Source: an uncultured Petrimonas sp.
GTDB taxonomy: Bacteria; Bacteroidota; Bacteroidia; Bacteroidales; Dysgonomonadaceae
Length of the DNA stretch: 52,915 nucleotides
Assembly: GCA_934621705.1 (NCBI GenBank)
Contig: CAKTUP010000001.1
Coordinates: forward strand, 1 to 52,915
Direction: 5' to 3'
Below the pieces are notes generated by a model. It did no database searches and was not told the origin of the DNA. It saw nothing but the letters and a program-made list of their open reading frames with translations. Positions 17,397 through 25,062 of the stretch are shown one piece after another; the stretch's first letter is position 1; each line of letters begins with the position of its first letter. The translations under genes and the position numbers were made by a program.

Positions 17397-18461
17397 TTAC
17401 CGCCAAATAAGATTACCGCTGCAAGCTATTCCATAGCTCGAATCCGGTTCTTGTGGCCAAATGGCGCCGCTTTTTTTATCGTTAAGATCATACAGTTTCC
17501 CATCGGCGGGAATAATTATGATGTAGCCGTAGCTTCCGCCTGTTCCTGCAACCCACGAACCGTCGGGATAATCGTGATCGCTCCACGCCGCCCCTCTTCT
17601 TGTAGAGCCGGTGAAGGCGATGTATTTTCCGTCGGGCGAAAAAGTGGGGCGGTTTTCACCGTCGTAGCTAATGAAGTCCATTGTTTCGCTCGTGGTGATT
17701 TGTTGCAACTCACTGCCATCTATGTTGCACATCCAGAGGTGTTTGTTTCTGCGAAAAACAAATTTTGTTCCCTGCGGATTCACGGTTACATAGCTTCCGC
17801 CTTCGTCGCCAAGTGCTAACACTCTCGGAGCGGATTTGTAGCCATTGGCCGGACTGCTTTTATAAATATTGGAACCAATACGGAAATAGAGCGTGTTATC
17901 TGCCGTCCAAACCGGTGCGCCGTAGTTCAGAAAGCTAACACCCGATACCATCCAGTTGCTTATCAGTTCTCCCGTTTTGGCATTTAGGATAGTAATCGGC
18001 ATATCAGCAAAATGTTGTGCTTCCAAAGCCAAATATTTTTCGTCGGGCGAAATGTGAGCCGATGTAATGCCGATCTTGCCCCATTCGTAAGCGAAATCGT
18101 ACAAATTATTGCCGTCATCTGCGTCACTTTTAAAAATACGATCGGTTTTTTTGCGCAACACAAAACGGCGTTCATCAAAGTTATAGGTTCCTTTAACATC
18201 CAGCGTTAGCAGTGTTTTGTTGTTGTCCCAGGTGATATCAAAATCATCGAATAGAAAACCTCCGAGTGTTATCATTCCCTTGACATATTTACCCGATGCA
18301 AAATTGTAATATTTGGCATCTCCTGCAAAAGACCAATAGAGGGTTCCGGGCAGGTTTTTAATCGCTTTGTCTTCGTTGCCGAAAAAACTGTCGTCTTTGC
18401 CGCAGGTGTTAAAAAATACGGCCATTAAAACGACAAACGTATATAGAAATAACTTTTTCAT
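17397..18461 (-). CDS. Lipoprotein with TolB/WD40-like beta-propeller repeats
   Basis: A 354-residue lipoprotein (lipobox FFNTC, Cys20). It contains propeller-blade motifs of the PD40/TolB type: HISPDEKYLALEAQ, VNPQGTKFVFRRNKHLWMCNIDGSELQQITT and FSPDGKYIAFTGSTRRG. These repeats usually form a protein-protein or ligand-binding propeller on the periplasmic or cell-surface side. There is no enzymatic motif. It sits 51 bases after the barrel-like protein gene and 17 bases before the transglutaminase-like gene. A complex between the three envelope proteins is plausible from context only. Confidence 0.8.
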   Translation of the reverse strand: MKKLFLYTFVVLMAVFFNTCGKDDSFFGNEDKAIKNLPGTLYWSFAGDAKYYNFASGKYVKGMITLGGFLFDDFDITWDNNKTLLTLDVKGTYNFDERRFVLRKKTDRIFKSDADDGNNLYDFAYEWGKIGITSAHISPDEKYLALEAQHFADMPITILNAKTGELISNWMVSGVSFLNYGAPVWTADNTLYFRIGSNIYKSSPANGYKSAPRVLALGDEGGSYVTVNPQGTKFVFRRNKHLWMCNIDGSELQQITTSETMDFISYDGENRPTFSPDGKYIAFTGSTRRGAAWSDHDYPDGSWVAGTGGSYGYIIIIPADGKLYDLNDKKSGAIWPQEPDSSYGIACSGNLIWR

Positions 18462-18512
18462 CGGATGATTTTTAAATTGTAAAAAAATGCAGCCTTCACG
18501 TCGGCAAGCGTG

Positions 18513-18965
18513 TTACAAAACATACCTGAGCGCAATGCCGAACCGTCCCGGCGTAAAATCGGAACCATCAATGAAGATCAGACTCGGGCGCCAGTCAAAA
18601 CCTATGTTTATGGGCGTTGAGGGAACCGTAAACTCCAAACCGGCAGACGGACGAAGCCCAAACAAAGTTCTCGATTTCCCGATCAATGCCTGCGGGCCTA
18701 TTCCGATGTTCCATTTCAACCCTTTAGCGTTTGGAATTTCGCCGTTATAGGAACCTTCTACTCCCACCACCGTAACTCCTTTGGCAAACAGTACCAGGCC
18801 TTGCCCGGCAATATTATCGGTAAAAAAATGTTTTATGTGTGGGCCCACAAATGTTTCTCCCTCGCCAAAATCCACAAACAATCCGAATCCGGTGTTGTAA
18901 TCCTGTGCAGAAGCGGTTATTGCAAGTGTGCATACCGCAAAAAATGTAATAAATAATTTTTTCAT
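18513..18965 (-). CDS. Small secreted/outer-membrane beta-barrel-like protein
   Basis: A 150-residue exported protein, signal peptide cut near ITASAQ. The mature part alternates hydrophobic and polar residues with many Gly (GFGLFVDFGEG, GLKWNIGIGPQALIG, INIGFDWRPSLIF) and ends GIALRYVL, as small outer-membrane barrels do. No named family recognised. It has a full promoter at 19056-19086 and is first in the unit leading to the propeller and transglutaminase-like lipoproteins and MATE exporter. Confidence 0.75.
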   Translation of the reverse strand: MKKLFITFFAVCTLAITASAQDYNTGFGLFVDFGEGETFVGPHIKHFFTDNIAGQGLVLFAKGVTVVGVEGSYNGEIPNAKGLKWNIGIGPQALIGKSRTLFGLRPSAGLEFTVPSTPINIGFDWRPSLIFIDGSDFTPGRFGIALRYVL

Positions 18966-19055
18966 AAAAAAAGCTGTAATTAAAAATGATTCCTACTCGT
19001 AAGGCTTTTCGGAAACCGCAACATTCTTGTCAAATCTTATTTTGAAGATTCAATG

Positions 19056-19086
19056 CAAAGTTACATTCGGTGATTATCGGAGTCAA
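19056..19086 (-). promoter_or_regulatory. Bacteroidota-type promoter of the barrel-propeller-MATE unit
   Basis: On the reverse strand TTG (19084-19086) and TAACTTTG (19056-19063) are exactly 20 bases apart. The start codon is 18965, so the leader would be about 85 bases. Confidence 0.7.
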
Positions 19087-19167
19087 TACTCAAAATTGAG
19101 TAATTTTCTCTACTTGTTTTCCGGTACATTTCTGTGAAAAATGACAAGCTAACACATCGTTTTTTAC

Positions 19168-19175
19168 TAACTTTG
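19168..19175 (+). promoter_or_regulatory. Candidate -7 element very close to the histidine kinase start
   Basis: TAACTTTG matches TAnnTTTG and ends only five bases before the ATG at 19181. If used, transcription would begin about at the start codon and give a leaderless mRNA. No good -33 element is seen at 20 bases. Confidence 0.35.
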
Positions 19176-19180
19176 CCGAT

Positions 19181-21085
19181 ATGTTATGGAACAAAATACA
19201 TATCGCAGCATGGTGGATGTTTGTTTTTGTGTTATCGGTTAGCGCGCAAGAAATTAATGAGTTGACCGACAGATTGCATAAATCCAAAACAAACGAAGAA
19301 AAATTCTATGCACTTACTAAACTGTCCGATTACTGGTCATATCGCGATACCGCCCGAGCCTTCGACATGCTTCGCGAAGCACTTCCGCTAACGGCCGAAA
19401 ATTCTTTTTTGAAAGGTATCTATTATTTTTACGAAGCCGGCGTTTATTTCGGACACGACAATGCCAAAAGCCAGCAACTGTATATGGAAGCCGAAGAATA
19501 CCTGAAAACTCACGACACTCCACAAGCATACCATTACCGGGCAAAACTTTGGCACAATTACGGCGCATTGGAACAACAGGCCGATAACGACAAAGCGTTT
19601 CTCGACATCACGCTCACGCATTGCATTCCTTTTGCCGAAAAATCGGGAGACAATAATTTGCTGATGAGCTATTTCACCAACGTGGGAATCATTTTTTATA
19701 ACCACAAAGAGCTGGATAAAGCCATGGAATATTACATGAAAGCCGTATCGCTCGCGAAAACTCCCGAAGATGAAACCGAAAATCTGCTGTGGGCTTACCT
19801 GAATATGTTTGATGTTTATTTCTATGAAAATGACGCCGATAACGCGCAACACACTCTTGATAAAGCCGAAAAGATGATCCAGCGCTTTCACGGAAGCAAC
19901 CTGGCGGCCGTTTTCTATAAAAACAAAGCAAAATTTCTGAACGCAAAAGGCGATTATCAAAATGCGCTTGCAAGTATCGAAACCGGAATGCGCGTTGCGC
20001 AAGAACATAATTTTCATTGGGATTTTGTTTCCCTCAAATACGAGAAAGCATTGATCTATAAAATGTCGGGCAGGTGGAGCGAAAGCAAAAAAGAGCTGGA
20101 AGAACTGTTGCAAAATACCGCCAACGGCATCACCGGCAAAAGCCGTCTGGCACTGATGAACGAGCTTTCGGAAGCAGAGTTTCAGTTGGGCAACTACCGG
20201 AATGCCTATGACCTGATGAAAGAACACAAAGAGTTGAGCGACAGCATAAACGCGCAAAACTACAAAGAGCAGGTAGCCGATTTGGAAACGCGTTACCGCA
20301 CAGCCGAAAAAGAAAAGGAGATTTCGATCCTTGAAAGTAAAAATCGCTTTCAGCAAACGCTTTTTTGGGGTGGAGCGCTTTTGGTGTTTTTGTTGTCAAT
20401 GTGGATTTGGTATGCCTGGAACGTACGAAAAAAGCGAGCCGAAAAAGACCTGCTTCTGCTCAAACAACAGCGCGAGATTGAGGTGTCGAAAGCATTGATG
20501 GATGGCGAGGAGCAGGAGCGAAAACGATTGGCGAGAGACCTGCACGATGGTCTGGTAGGTCGCGTTACCGGATTGAAAATGAATGTTGAGCGTATCGCGC
20601 GCGACAGTCGCCCGGATGAACTTCCCGATGTTGTAACCCAGTTGCAGACCGTGATTACCGAATTAAGGCAAACGGCACATAACTTAGAGCCTTCCACGTT
20701 GAAAAAGCAAGGCCTCGAAGATGCGATACGCCATTTTTGCCAATCGATGCAGTCTGCTGAAACAAACATAGTGTTCTACGCCAGCGGATTATCGGAGATC
20801 GACGACAAAAAGTTGCAGTTATCCATATACAGGATCATTCAGGAACTGATAACCAATGCCGTACGGCACGCCGACGCTTCGGAAATATCGTTGCAAAGCA
20901 CTTTCGAGAATAAACTCCTGCTTATCGAAATTGAGGATAACGGCAAGGGATTCAATCCCGATACAACGCCCCGGAACATGGGGCTGAATAATCTCGAATC
21001 GCGCGTGAAGTCCATCAACGGAACCCTGAAAATAGATTCCCGGCCGGGCGAGGGAACTCATATATACATCGAATGCCGCTTATAA
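19181..21085 (+). CDS. TPR-containing sensor histidine kinase (HisKA_3/NarX type)
   Basis: A 634-residue sensor. A signal peptide (to about SVSAQ) is followed by a periplasmic region of tetratricopeptide repeats (about residues 30-380). A coiled segment leads to one membrane helix near residues 395-411. The HisKA_3 dimerisation domain has EERKRLARDLHDGLVGRV-type sequence with phosphoacceptor His455, and the C-terminal HATPase has ITNAVRHADAS (N box) and IEDNGKGFN (G1 box). The response regulator gene follows after 4 bases, so they are a two-component pair. The signal sensed is unknown; TPR sensors of this kind may respond to envelope or peptide cues. Confidence 0.92.
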   Translation: MLWNKIHIAAWWMFVFVLSVSAQEINELTDRLHKSKTNEEKFYALTKLSDYWSYRDTARAFDMLREALPLTAENSFLKGIYYFYEAGVYFGHDNAKSQQLYMEAEEYLKTHDTPQAYHYRAKLWHNYGALEQQADNDKAFLDITLTHCIPFAEKSGDNNLLMSYFTNVGIIFYNHKELDKAMEYYMKAVSLAKTPEDETENLLWAYLNMFDVYFYENDADNAQHTLDKAEKMIQRFHGSNLAAVFYKNKAKFLNAKGDYQNALASIETGMRVAQEHNFHWDFVSLKYEKALIYKMSGRWSESKKELEELLQNTANGITGKSRLALMNELSEAEFQLGNYRNAYDLMKEHKELSDSINAQNYKEQVADLETRYRTAEKEKEISILESKNRFQQTLFWGGALLVFLLSMWIWYAWNVRKKRAEKDLLLLKQQREIEVSKALMDGEEQERKRLARDLHDGLVGRVTGLKMNVERIARDSRPDELPDVVTQLQTVITELRQTAHNLEPSTLKKQGLEDAIRHFCQSMQSAETNIVFYASGLSEIDDKKLQLSIYRIIQELITNAVRHADASEISLQSTFENKLLLIEIEDNGKGFNPDTTPRNMGLNNLESRVKSINGTLKIDSRPGEGTHIYIECRL

Positions 21086-21089
21086 AACT

Positions 21090-21716
21090 ATGATACGAAC
21101 CGTAATTTGCGACGACCATCCGCTCATCACACAAGGACTGAAAAGTTACATCGATTTGAACCGGCAGATACAAATTGTTGCATCGGCTGCTTCGGCAAAG
21201 GAGCTTCGCGATGTGCTTTCCGTTACCGATGCCGATGTTTTGTTGCTGGATATCCAATTGCCCGACGGCAACGGAATTGACCTGTGCGCCGAAATAAAAC
21301 AGGCCTATCCCGAACTGAAAATACTGGGATTGAGTAATTTGGACGACAGAAACATTATCCTTCGGATGTTAAATCAAGGTGCGTCGGGCTATTTGCTCAA
21401 AAGCGCTCCGATGGAAGAGATCGAAAAAGCCATTTTGCACATTTACGATGGTGGCGTGTATTTGGGGCAACATGCACAAAACAGCCTCGTGTTGTTAAAA
21501 AATAATTTATCGGGAGAAATACCGCCGGTTACACGGCGCGAAAAAGAAGTACTGCACTATCTGTCGCAAGGACTTAGTTCCGTTGAAATTGCCGAAAAAA
21601 TGTTTGTCAGCCCGCTCACCGTGGATACACATCGAAGAAATCTACTGCAAAAATTCAACGTAAGCAAAACCGTGAATCTGCTACAAAAAGCAAAAGACTT
21701 GGGGATTATTCAATAA
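21090..21716 (+). CDS. NarL/LuxR-type response regulator
   Basis: A 208-residue regulator and cognate partner of the preceding kinase. The receiver domain has the acidic pair D8/D9 (VICDDHP), phosphoacceptor Asp54 in LLLDIQLPDG and the conserved Lys in LLKSAP. The C-terminal GerE helix-turn-helix is seen in VTRREKEVLHYLSQGLSSVEIAEKMFVSPLTVDTH (roughly residues 145-180). All residues for phosphorylation are present, unlike the related protein at 47096. A terminator hairpin follows immediately. Confidence 0.95.
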   Translation: MIRTVICDDHPLITQGLKSYIDLNRQIQIVASAASAKELRDVLSVTDADVLLLDIQLPDGNGIDLCAEIKQAYPELKILGLSNLDDRNIILRMLNQGASGYLLKSAPMEEIEKAILHIYDGGVYLGQHAQNSLVLLKNNLSGEIPPVTRREKEVLHYLSQGLSSVEIAEKMFVSPLTVDTHRRNLLQKFNVSKTVNLLQKAKDLGIIQ

Positions 21717-21750
21717 AAAAAGAAGTAACTATCTGATAATTACTTCTTTT
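21717..21750 (+). terminator. Terminator hairpin after the two-component operon
   Basis: AAAAGAAGTAA and TTACTTCTTTT form a long A/T-rich stem around a short loop, with flanking A and T runs on both sides. It begins right at the regulator's stop codon and could terminate both this operon and the opposing tRNA transcript. Confidence 0.7.
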
Positions 21751-21825
21751 GGAGCGGAAGACGGGGCTCAAACCCGCGACCCTCAGCTTGGAAGGCTAAT
21801 GCTCTATCGACTGAGCTACTTCCGC
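21750..21825 (-). tRNA. tRNA-Gly (anticodon TCC)
   Basis: The reverse strand folds as a full cloverleaf: acceptor GCGGAAG/CTTCCGC, D-arm AGCTCAGTCGATAGAGC, anticodon loop CTTCCAA with anticodon TCC, and T-arm GCGGGTTTGAGCCCCGT. Discriminator T73 fits bacterial tRNA-Gly. The 3' CCA appears to be encoded (21750-21752). Confidence 0.97.
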
Positions 21826-21833
21826 AAATTTAT

Positions 21834-21889
21834 TTACGATTTTAGATTTACGAGTTACGATTTAAAATTGTAAATCCGAAATCGGCAAT
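21834..21889. repeat. Heptad array between tRNA-Gly and tRNA-Tyr
   Basis: Eight successive seven-base units: TTACGAT, TTTAGAT, TTACGAG, TTACGAT, TTAAAAT, TGTAAAT, CCGAAAT and CGGCAAT. The array fills nearly all of the spacer between the two tRNA genes. Confidence 0.7.
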
Positions 21890-21893
21890 CGGT

Positions 21894-21979
21894 TGGTGGG
21901 CAGTGATGGATTCGAACCACCGAAGTCGAATGACAGCTGAGTTACAGTCAGCCCCAGTTGGCCACTTTGGTAACTGCCC
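21894..21979 (-). tRNA. tRNA-Tyr (anticodon GTA)
   Basis: A reverse-strand cloverleaf with acceptor GGGCAGT/ACTGCCC, anticodon loop CTGTAAC giving GTA, a long variable arm as expected for tRNA-Tyr, and T-loop GGTTCGAATCC. The CCA end is encoded (21894-21896). It is upstream of tRNA-Gly in the same transcript. Confidence 0.97.
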
Positions 21980-22005
21980 CTTTACCTTTAATTAATTCAA
22001 AATGT

Positions 22006-22061
22006 ATAATTAAGAATGCATAATTTTGAATTATACACTGTGCATTATGCATTAATTCTGC
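22006..22061. repeat. Heptad array between tRNA-Tyr and ribH
   Basis: Eight seven-base units, including ATAATTA, AGAATGC, ATAATTT, TGAATTA and two TGCATTA copies. Nineteen consecutive bases (22006-22024) recur exactly at 49148-49166 in another array. Confidence 0.65.
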
Positions 22062-22076
22062 GCAAAGATAATGAAA

Positions 22077-22568
22077 TTATCTGTATTTTTCGTTGAGCAC
22101 GATCATTTTTAACGCTGTAATGGCAGCTTCGTCGCCTTTGTTTCCGTGTCTGCCGCCCGAACGGGCTTTTGCCTGCTCCAGCGTGTTGGTGGTGAGTAAC
22201 CCGAAAATAACCGGAATATCGTGCTTCAAATTCAAATCGGTAACGCCTTGTGTAACGCTGTCGCAAACAAACGTAAAATGCGGGGTTTCGCCCTGAATAA
22301 CGCATCCGATAACGATTACGCAGTCAACGTTGCCTTTTTCGATCAGCTTTTTTGCCCCATAAGTAAGTTCAAAACTTCCGGGAACAAATTCAACCGCAAT
22401 ATCGTGTTGGTCAACGCCGAATTTAACAAGTGTTTGCAGCGCACCTTCCAGCAAGGCTCCCGTAACGGGCTTATTCCATTCCGAAACAACGATGCCTATT
22501 CTTTTCCCTTCGCCTCGTGGTGTGGAATTTGAATCGTAAGACGATAAGTTTTGTAATTCAGTAGCCAT
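22077..22568 (-). CDS. ribH: 6,7-dimethyl-8-ribityllumazine synthase
   Basis: A 163-residue lumazine synthase, the penultimate enzyme of riboflavin synthesis. It joins 5-amino-6-ribitylaminouracil with dihydroxybutanone phosphate. Core motifs are [47 protein letters not shown] (with the catalytic His region) and [18 protein letters not shown]. The start at ATG 22568 is preferred over a TTG two codons upstream. It follows the TPR membrane protein gene by 6 bases, so they share a transcript; this pairing is usual in Bacteroidota. Confidence 0.96.
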   Translation of the reverse strand: MATELQNLSSYDSNSTPRGEGKRIGIVVSEWNKPVTGALLEGALQTLVKFGVDQHDIAVEFVPGSFELTYGAKKLIEKGNVDCVIVIGCVIQGETPHFTFVCDSVTQGVTDLNLKHDIPVIFGLLTTNTLEQAKARSGGRHGNKGDEAAITALKMIVLNEKYR

Positions 22569-22574
22569 AATCAA

Positions 22575-23276
22575 TTAGTTTCCTGCTTGTTGAAGTTTGG
22601 CAGCTTCAAGATATTTATCGGCTTCCTGACCTTGCGGCGAATTTATATACTTGTCTTTTAGCATCTGGAAAGTTTCGATGGCTTTGCCGAAATTTTTAGC
22701 CGATAAATATGCCAATCCGGCTTTGTTGTAGTAAATGGGGCTTAGCATTTCGTCGTTGGCTTTTTTGGCTGCGTTTTGAAAATGCGAAACCGCTTTATCG
22801 GTATTTCCCATATTCATATACACATCGCCAATGGCGCCTTCAACGGCGGGAGTGATCAGCAAATCGCCGCCGCGGAATTTATTGAGGTATTCCAACGCTT
22901 TTTCGTTGTTTCCCAGGCGGCTGTGGCTGATTCCGGCATAAGCACGAGCCAAATCGGCTGTTTTGGTTCCGCCAAACTCTTTAATTATTCTTTCGAAACC
23001 GATGTAATCGTTTCCATTTCCGAAAAGTGCGATGGAATCTTCCTGATTCTGGAAAAACCGTTCACCTTTATAAATAGCTGCCTGCGCTTTTTCGTTTTTT
23101 GGGTTTTTATACAAATAATTGTAAGCAATGATTCCGCCGACAACCACAATAACTGCTGCCAGAGCTATTAAAATGGTTTTTTGGTTTTTTTCTATAAAAC
23201 GTTCCGACGAGGTTAATACTTCCTCAATATTCTCAAAACCTTTTTCGGCTTTGCTTTCCTGATCTTTCTTAGACAT
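22575..23276 (-). CDS. TPR-containing membrane-anchored protein
   Basis: A 233-residue protein with a charged cytosolic N-terminus (about 33 residues), one membrane helix (ILIALAAVIVVVGGIIAYNYL, roughly residues 35-55) and a periplasmic tetratricopeptide region (GISHSRLGNNEKALEYLNKF, GDVYMNMGNTDKAVSHFQNAAKK and AGLAYLSAKNFGKAIETFQML). The topology resembles YfgM-type proteins. It is encoded directly before ribH. TACTTTTG at 23315-23322 on its strand is a likely -7 element. Function is not known; an envelope-assembly or chaperone role is inferred from domain type. Confidence 0.85.
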   Translation of the reverse strand: MSKKDQESKAEKGFENIEEVLTSSERFIEKNQKTILIALAAVIVVVGGIIAYNYLYKNPKNEKAQAAIYKGERFFQNQEDSIALFGNGNDYIGFERIIKEFGGTKTADLARAYAGISHSRLGNNEKALEYLNKFRGGDLLITPAVEGAIGDVYMNMGNTDKAVSHFQNAAKKANDEMLSPIYYNKAGLAYLSAKNFGKAIETFQMLKDKYINSPQGQEADKYLEAAKLQQAGN

Positions 23277-23461
23277 TTTTGTTCAAAAAAATATTGTTAT
23301 CAAAATTTGAGTTGCAAAAGTAATGGTTTTTAAGGTATAAATAAAATAAATCGAAGAATTTTTCTACAAAGTGGCTGTGCCGATTAATCTTTTCTGTAAG
23401 TTTGCAGTCTTATAGATTGCGTGGAATTGAAAAATTCTATGCAAAAACTAAAACTAAAGTT

Positions 23462-24031
23462 ATGAAGAAGATTATTTTTACCGTATTAATACTTGCTTCA
23501 GTACTGATTCAAGCCAAAGCCCAATCTGCATTCACGTCGGTTCCGGTGGTGAACGGCAAAGTTGTGTTTCAGCAATTCATCCATATAGAACAGGAGCTTT
23601 CCCTCGATCAGCGATACGCTTTATTATATAAGTGGGGCAAGGATAATTATGCCGGAAATCCGTTGCTGTCGGGCATTCGCTTCGATGATAAAGCAAAAAG
23701 TATAACCGTGAGTTCAAAAATTGAGTTGTTGTTGCCCCAAAACAGCAATGGCGTGCGCGAAAAAGTGGTGATGAATTATCGTTTTGATGCTACCATTACC
23801 AATGCCGGCTGTATGCTTGTCATCCGGGATATTAATTATCAGAACGCTCAATCGGGCAACGCAAATTTCTTTCCCAAGACATTTACTGCGGAAGAAACGA
23901 TTACCAGCACAGCAATTTCTGCCGTATCGGGACTCGACAAAGAGTTTAGAACTAACACTCAGAAAAGTACCTTGTTTTATTTTAACGAGTTGTATAACGA
24001 TTTGAGTAAAATTTTCAGCCTCGGTAAATAA
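23462..24031 (+). CDS. DUF4468-type secreted protein
   Basis: A 189-residue exported protein with signal peptide (cut near IQAKAQS). The body follows the DUF4468 (TBP-like fold) pattern as I remember it: GKVVFQQFIHIEQELSLDQRYALLYKWGKDNY, then a beta-rich stretch ending VIRDINYQN, and an ATG start at 23462 chosen for the signal peptide. A longer frame from 23402 would spoil the signal. Function unknown. TAAGTTTG at 23397-23404 is a likely -7 element. Confidence 0.75.
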   Translation: MKKIIFTVLILASVLIQAKAQSAFTSVPVVNGKVVFQQFIHIEQELSLDQRYALLYKWGKDNYAGNPLLSGIRFDDKAKSITVSSKIELLLPQNSNGVREKVVMNYRFDATITNAGCMLVIRDINYQNAQSGNANFFPKTFTAEETITSTAISAVSGLDKEFRTNTQKSTLFYFNELYNDLSKIFSLGK

Positions 24032-24072
24032 TAGCCAATCCTGATTTTTACGAAAATTTATTTGCCAAATAT

Positions 24073-24104
24073 TTTGGTAGATACATTTTTTATGGTTAAT
24101 TTTG
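24073..24104 (+). promoter_or_regulatory. Bacteroidota-type promoter of rpmB operon
   Basis: TTTG (24073-24076) and TAATTTTG (24097-24104) are exactly 20 bases apart, a full consensus match, 62 bases before rpmB. Confidence 0.75.
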
Positions 24105-24165
24105 CGCCCTGATTTGTCGGAATATAGCTGAACATTCATAGAAATCAATAAAATACAATATAGCA

Positions 24166-24405
24166 ATGTCTAAGATTTGTCAAATAACCGGAAAGAGAGC
24201 GATGGTTGGAAACAACGTTTCTCACTCCAACAGAAAAACGAAACGTAAATTCAACGTGAATTTGTTCACGAAGAAATTTTACTGGGTGGAAGAAAGTTGC
24301 TGGATTAGCTTAAAAATTTCCGCTTCGGGCTTACGCACCGTAAATAAAATAGGATTGGACGCCGCTTTGAAACAAGCTGCAGAAAAAGGGTATTTAAACG
24401 CTTAA
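24166..24405 (+). CDS. rpmB: 50S ribosomal protein L28
   Basis: A 79-residue L28: [22 protein letters not shown] is the family start, and the C-terminal half has [23 protein letters not shown]. No Cys4 zinc ribbon is present. First gene of the L28-L33-DUF4295 block, with a strong promoter upstream and rpmG 20 bases downstream. Confidence 0.97.
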   Translation: MSKICQITGKRAMVGNNVSHSNRKTKRKFNVNLFTKKFYWVEESCWISLKISASGLRTVNKIGLDAALKQAAEKGYLNA

Positions 24406-24425
24406 TTATTTAGGAGAGAAGAACA

Positions 24426-24614
24426 ATGTCGAAAAAAGCAAAAGGAAACCGAGTTCAGGTGATTTTAGAATGCACCGAACACAAAGAAAGCGGAATGCCC
24501 GGAACTTCGAGATACATAACTACGAAGAATAGAAAAAATACGACTGAGAGACTGGAGATTAAAAAATACAATCCCATCTTGAAGAAAATGACCGTTCATA
24601 AAGAAATTAAATAG
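24426..24614 (+). CDS. rpmG: 50S ribosomal protein L33
   Basis: A 62-residue L33 with [24 protein letters not shown] and [16 protein letters not shown]. The cysteine pairs of the zinc-binding form are absent (one Cys only), so it is the zinc-independent type. A clear ribosome-binding site AGGAGAG precedes it, and the DUF4295 gene follows after 15 bases. Confidence 0.97.
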   Translation: MSKKAKGNRVQVILECTEHKESGMPGTSRYITTKNRKNTTERLEIKKYNPILKKMTVHKEIK

Positions 24615-24629
24615 AGAAAGGATTAAATT

Positions 24630-24791
24630 ATGGCAAAGAAAGCAGTAGCGGGGTTTCGCGATAAAACTTCAACAACCGGACGCAGCCACACGAAAGTGAT
24701 TAAAATGGTGAAATCTGAAAAAACAGGAGCTTATTCTTTCAGAGAAGAAATGGTTCTGAACGATCAGGTACAAGATTTTTTTAAAAAATAA
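24630..24791 (+). CDS. DUF4295 small basic protein
   Basis: A 53-residue basic protein, MAKKAVAGFRDKT at the start and VQDFFKK at the end. Its position just after L33 is conserved in Bacteroidota, and its charge suggests a ribosome-associated role, though none is proven. A terminator hairpin follows at 24812. Confidence 0.9.
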   Translation: MAKKAVAGFRDKTSTTGRSHTKVIKMVKSEKTGAYSFREEMVLNDQVQDFFKK

Positions 24792-24811
24792 ATCGGTTAA
24801 AAATATATAAA

Positions 24812-24845
24812 AGCTTCCCTGCAAGAACTTGTGGGGAAGTTTTTT
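24812..24845 (+). terminator. Intrinsic terminator after the L28-L33-DUF4295 operon
   Basis: CTTCCC and GGGAAG, extended inward by TGCAAG/CTTGTG, form a long stem with a two-base loop, followed by a run of seven T. Confidence 0.85.
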
Positions 24846-24882
24846 ATTTAGTATTTAGTAGATTTGCGGGGGAAAACTGGCG

Positions 24883-24910
24883 GTTAGCTGTTAGCTGTTG
24901 GCTATTAGCT
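24883..24910. repeat. Heptad array upstream of ftsY, copy A
   Basis: Four seven-base units: GTTAGCT twice, GTTGGCT and ATTAGCT. Sixteen bases (24887-24902) are exactly complementary to 25005-25020 in copy B, so the two arrays are inverted relative to each other. Confidence 0.7.
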
Positions 24911-25003
24911 CTGCGTAGAACTGATAAAACTTGCTTTGGATAAGTGATGTATTGTATTCATTTTTTTTAGTTATGGTTTCAACAGTGAATAACTTCGCAT
25001 ACC

Positions 25004-25038
25004 TGCCAACAGCTAACAGCCAATAGCCAAAAGCCAAA
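25004..25038. repeat. Heptad array upstream of ftsY, copy B (inverted)
   Basis: Five seven-base units: TGCCAAC, AGCTAAC, AGCCAAT, and AGCCAAA twice. It ends 24 bases before ftsY. With copy A it could form a 16-bp stem enclosing about 100 bases. Confidence 0.7.
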
Positions 25039-25062
25039 TAATCGTTTAAATAATTACTATTC

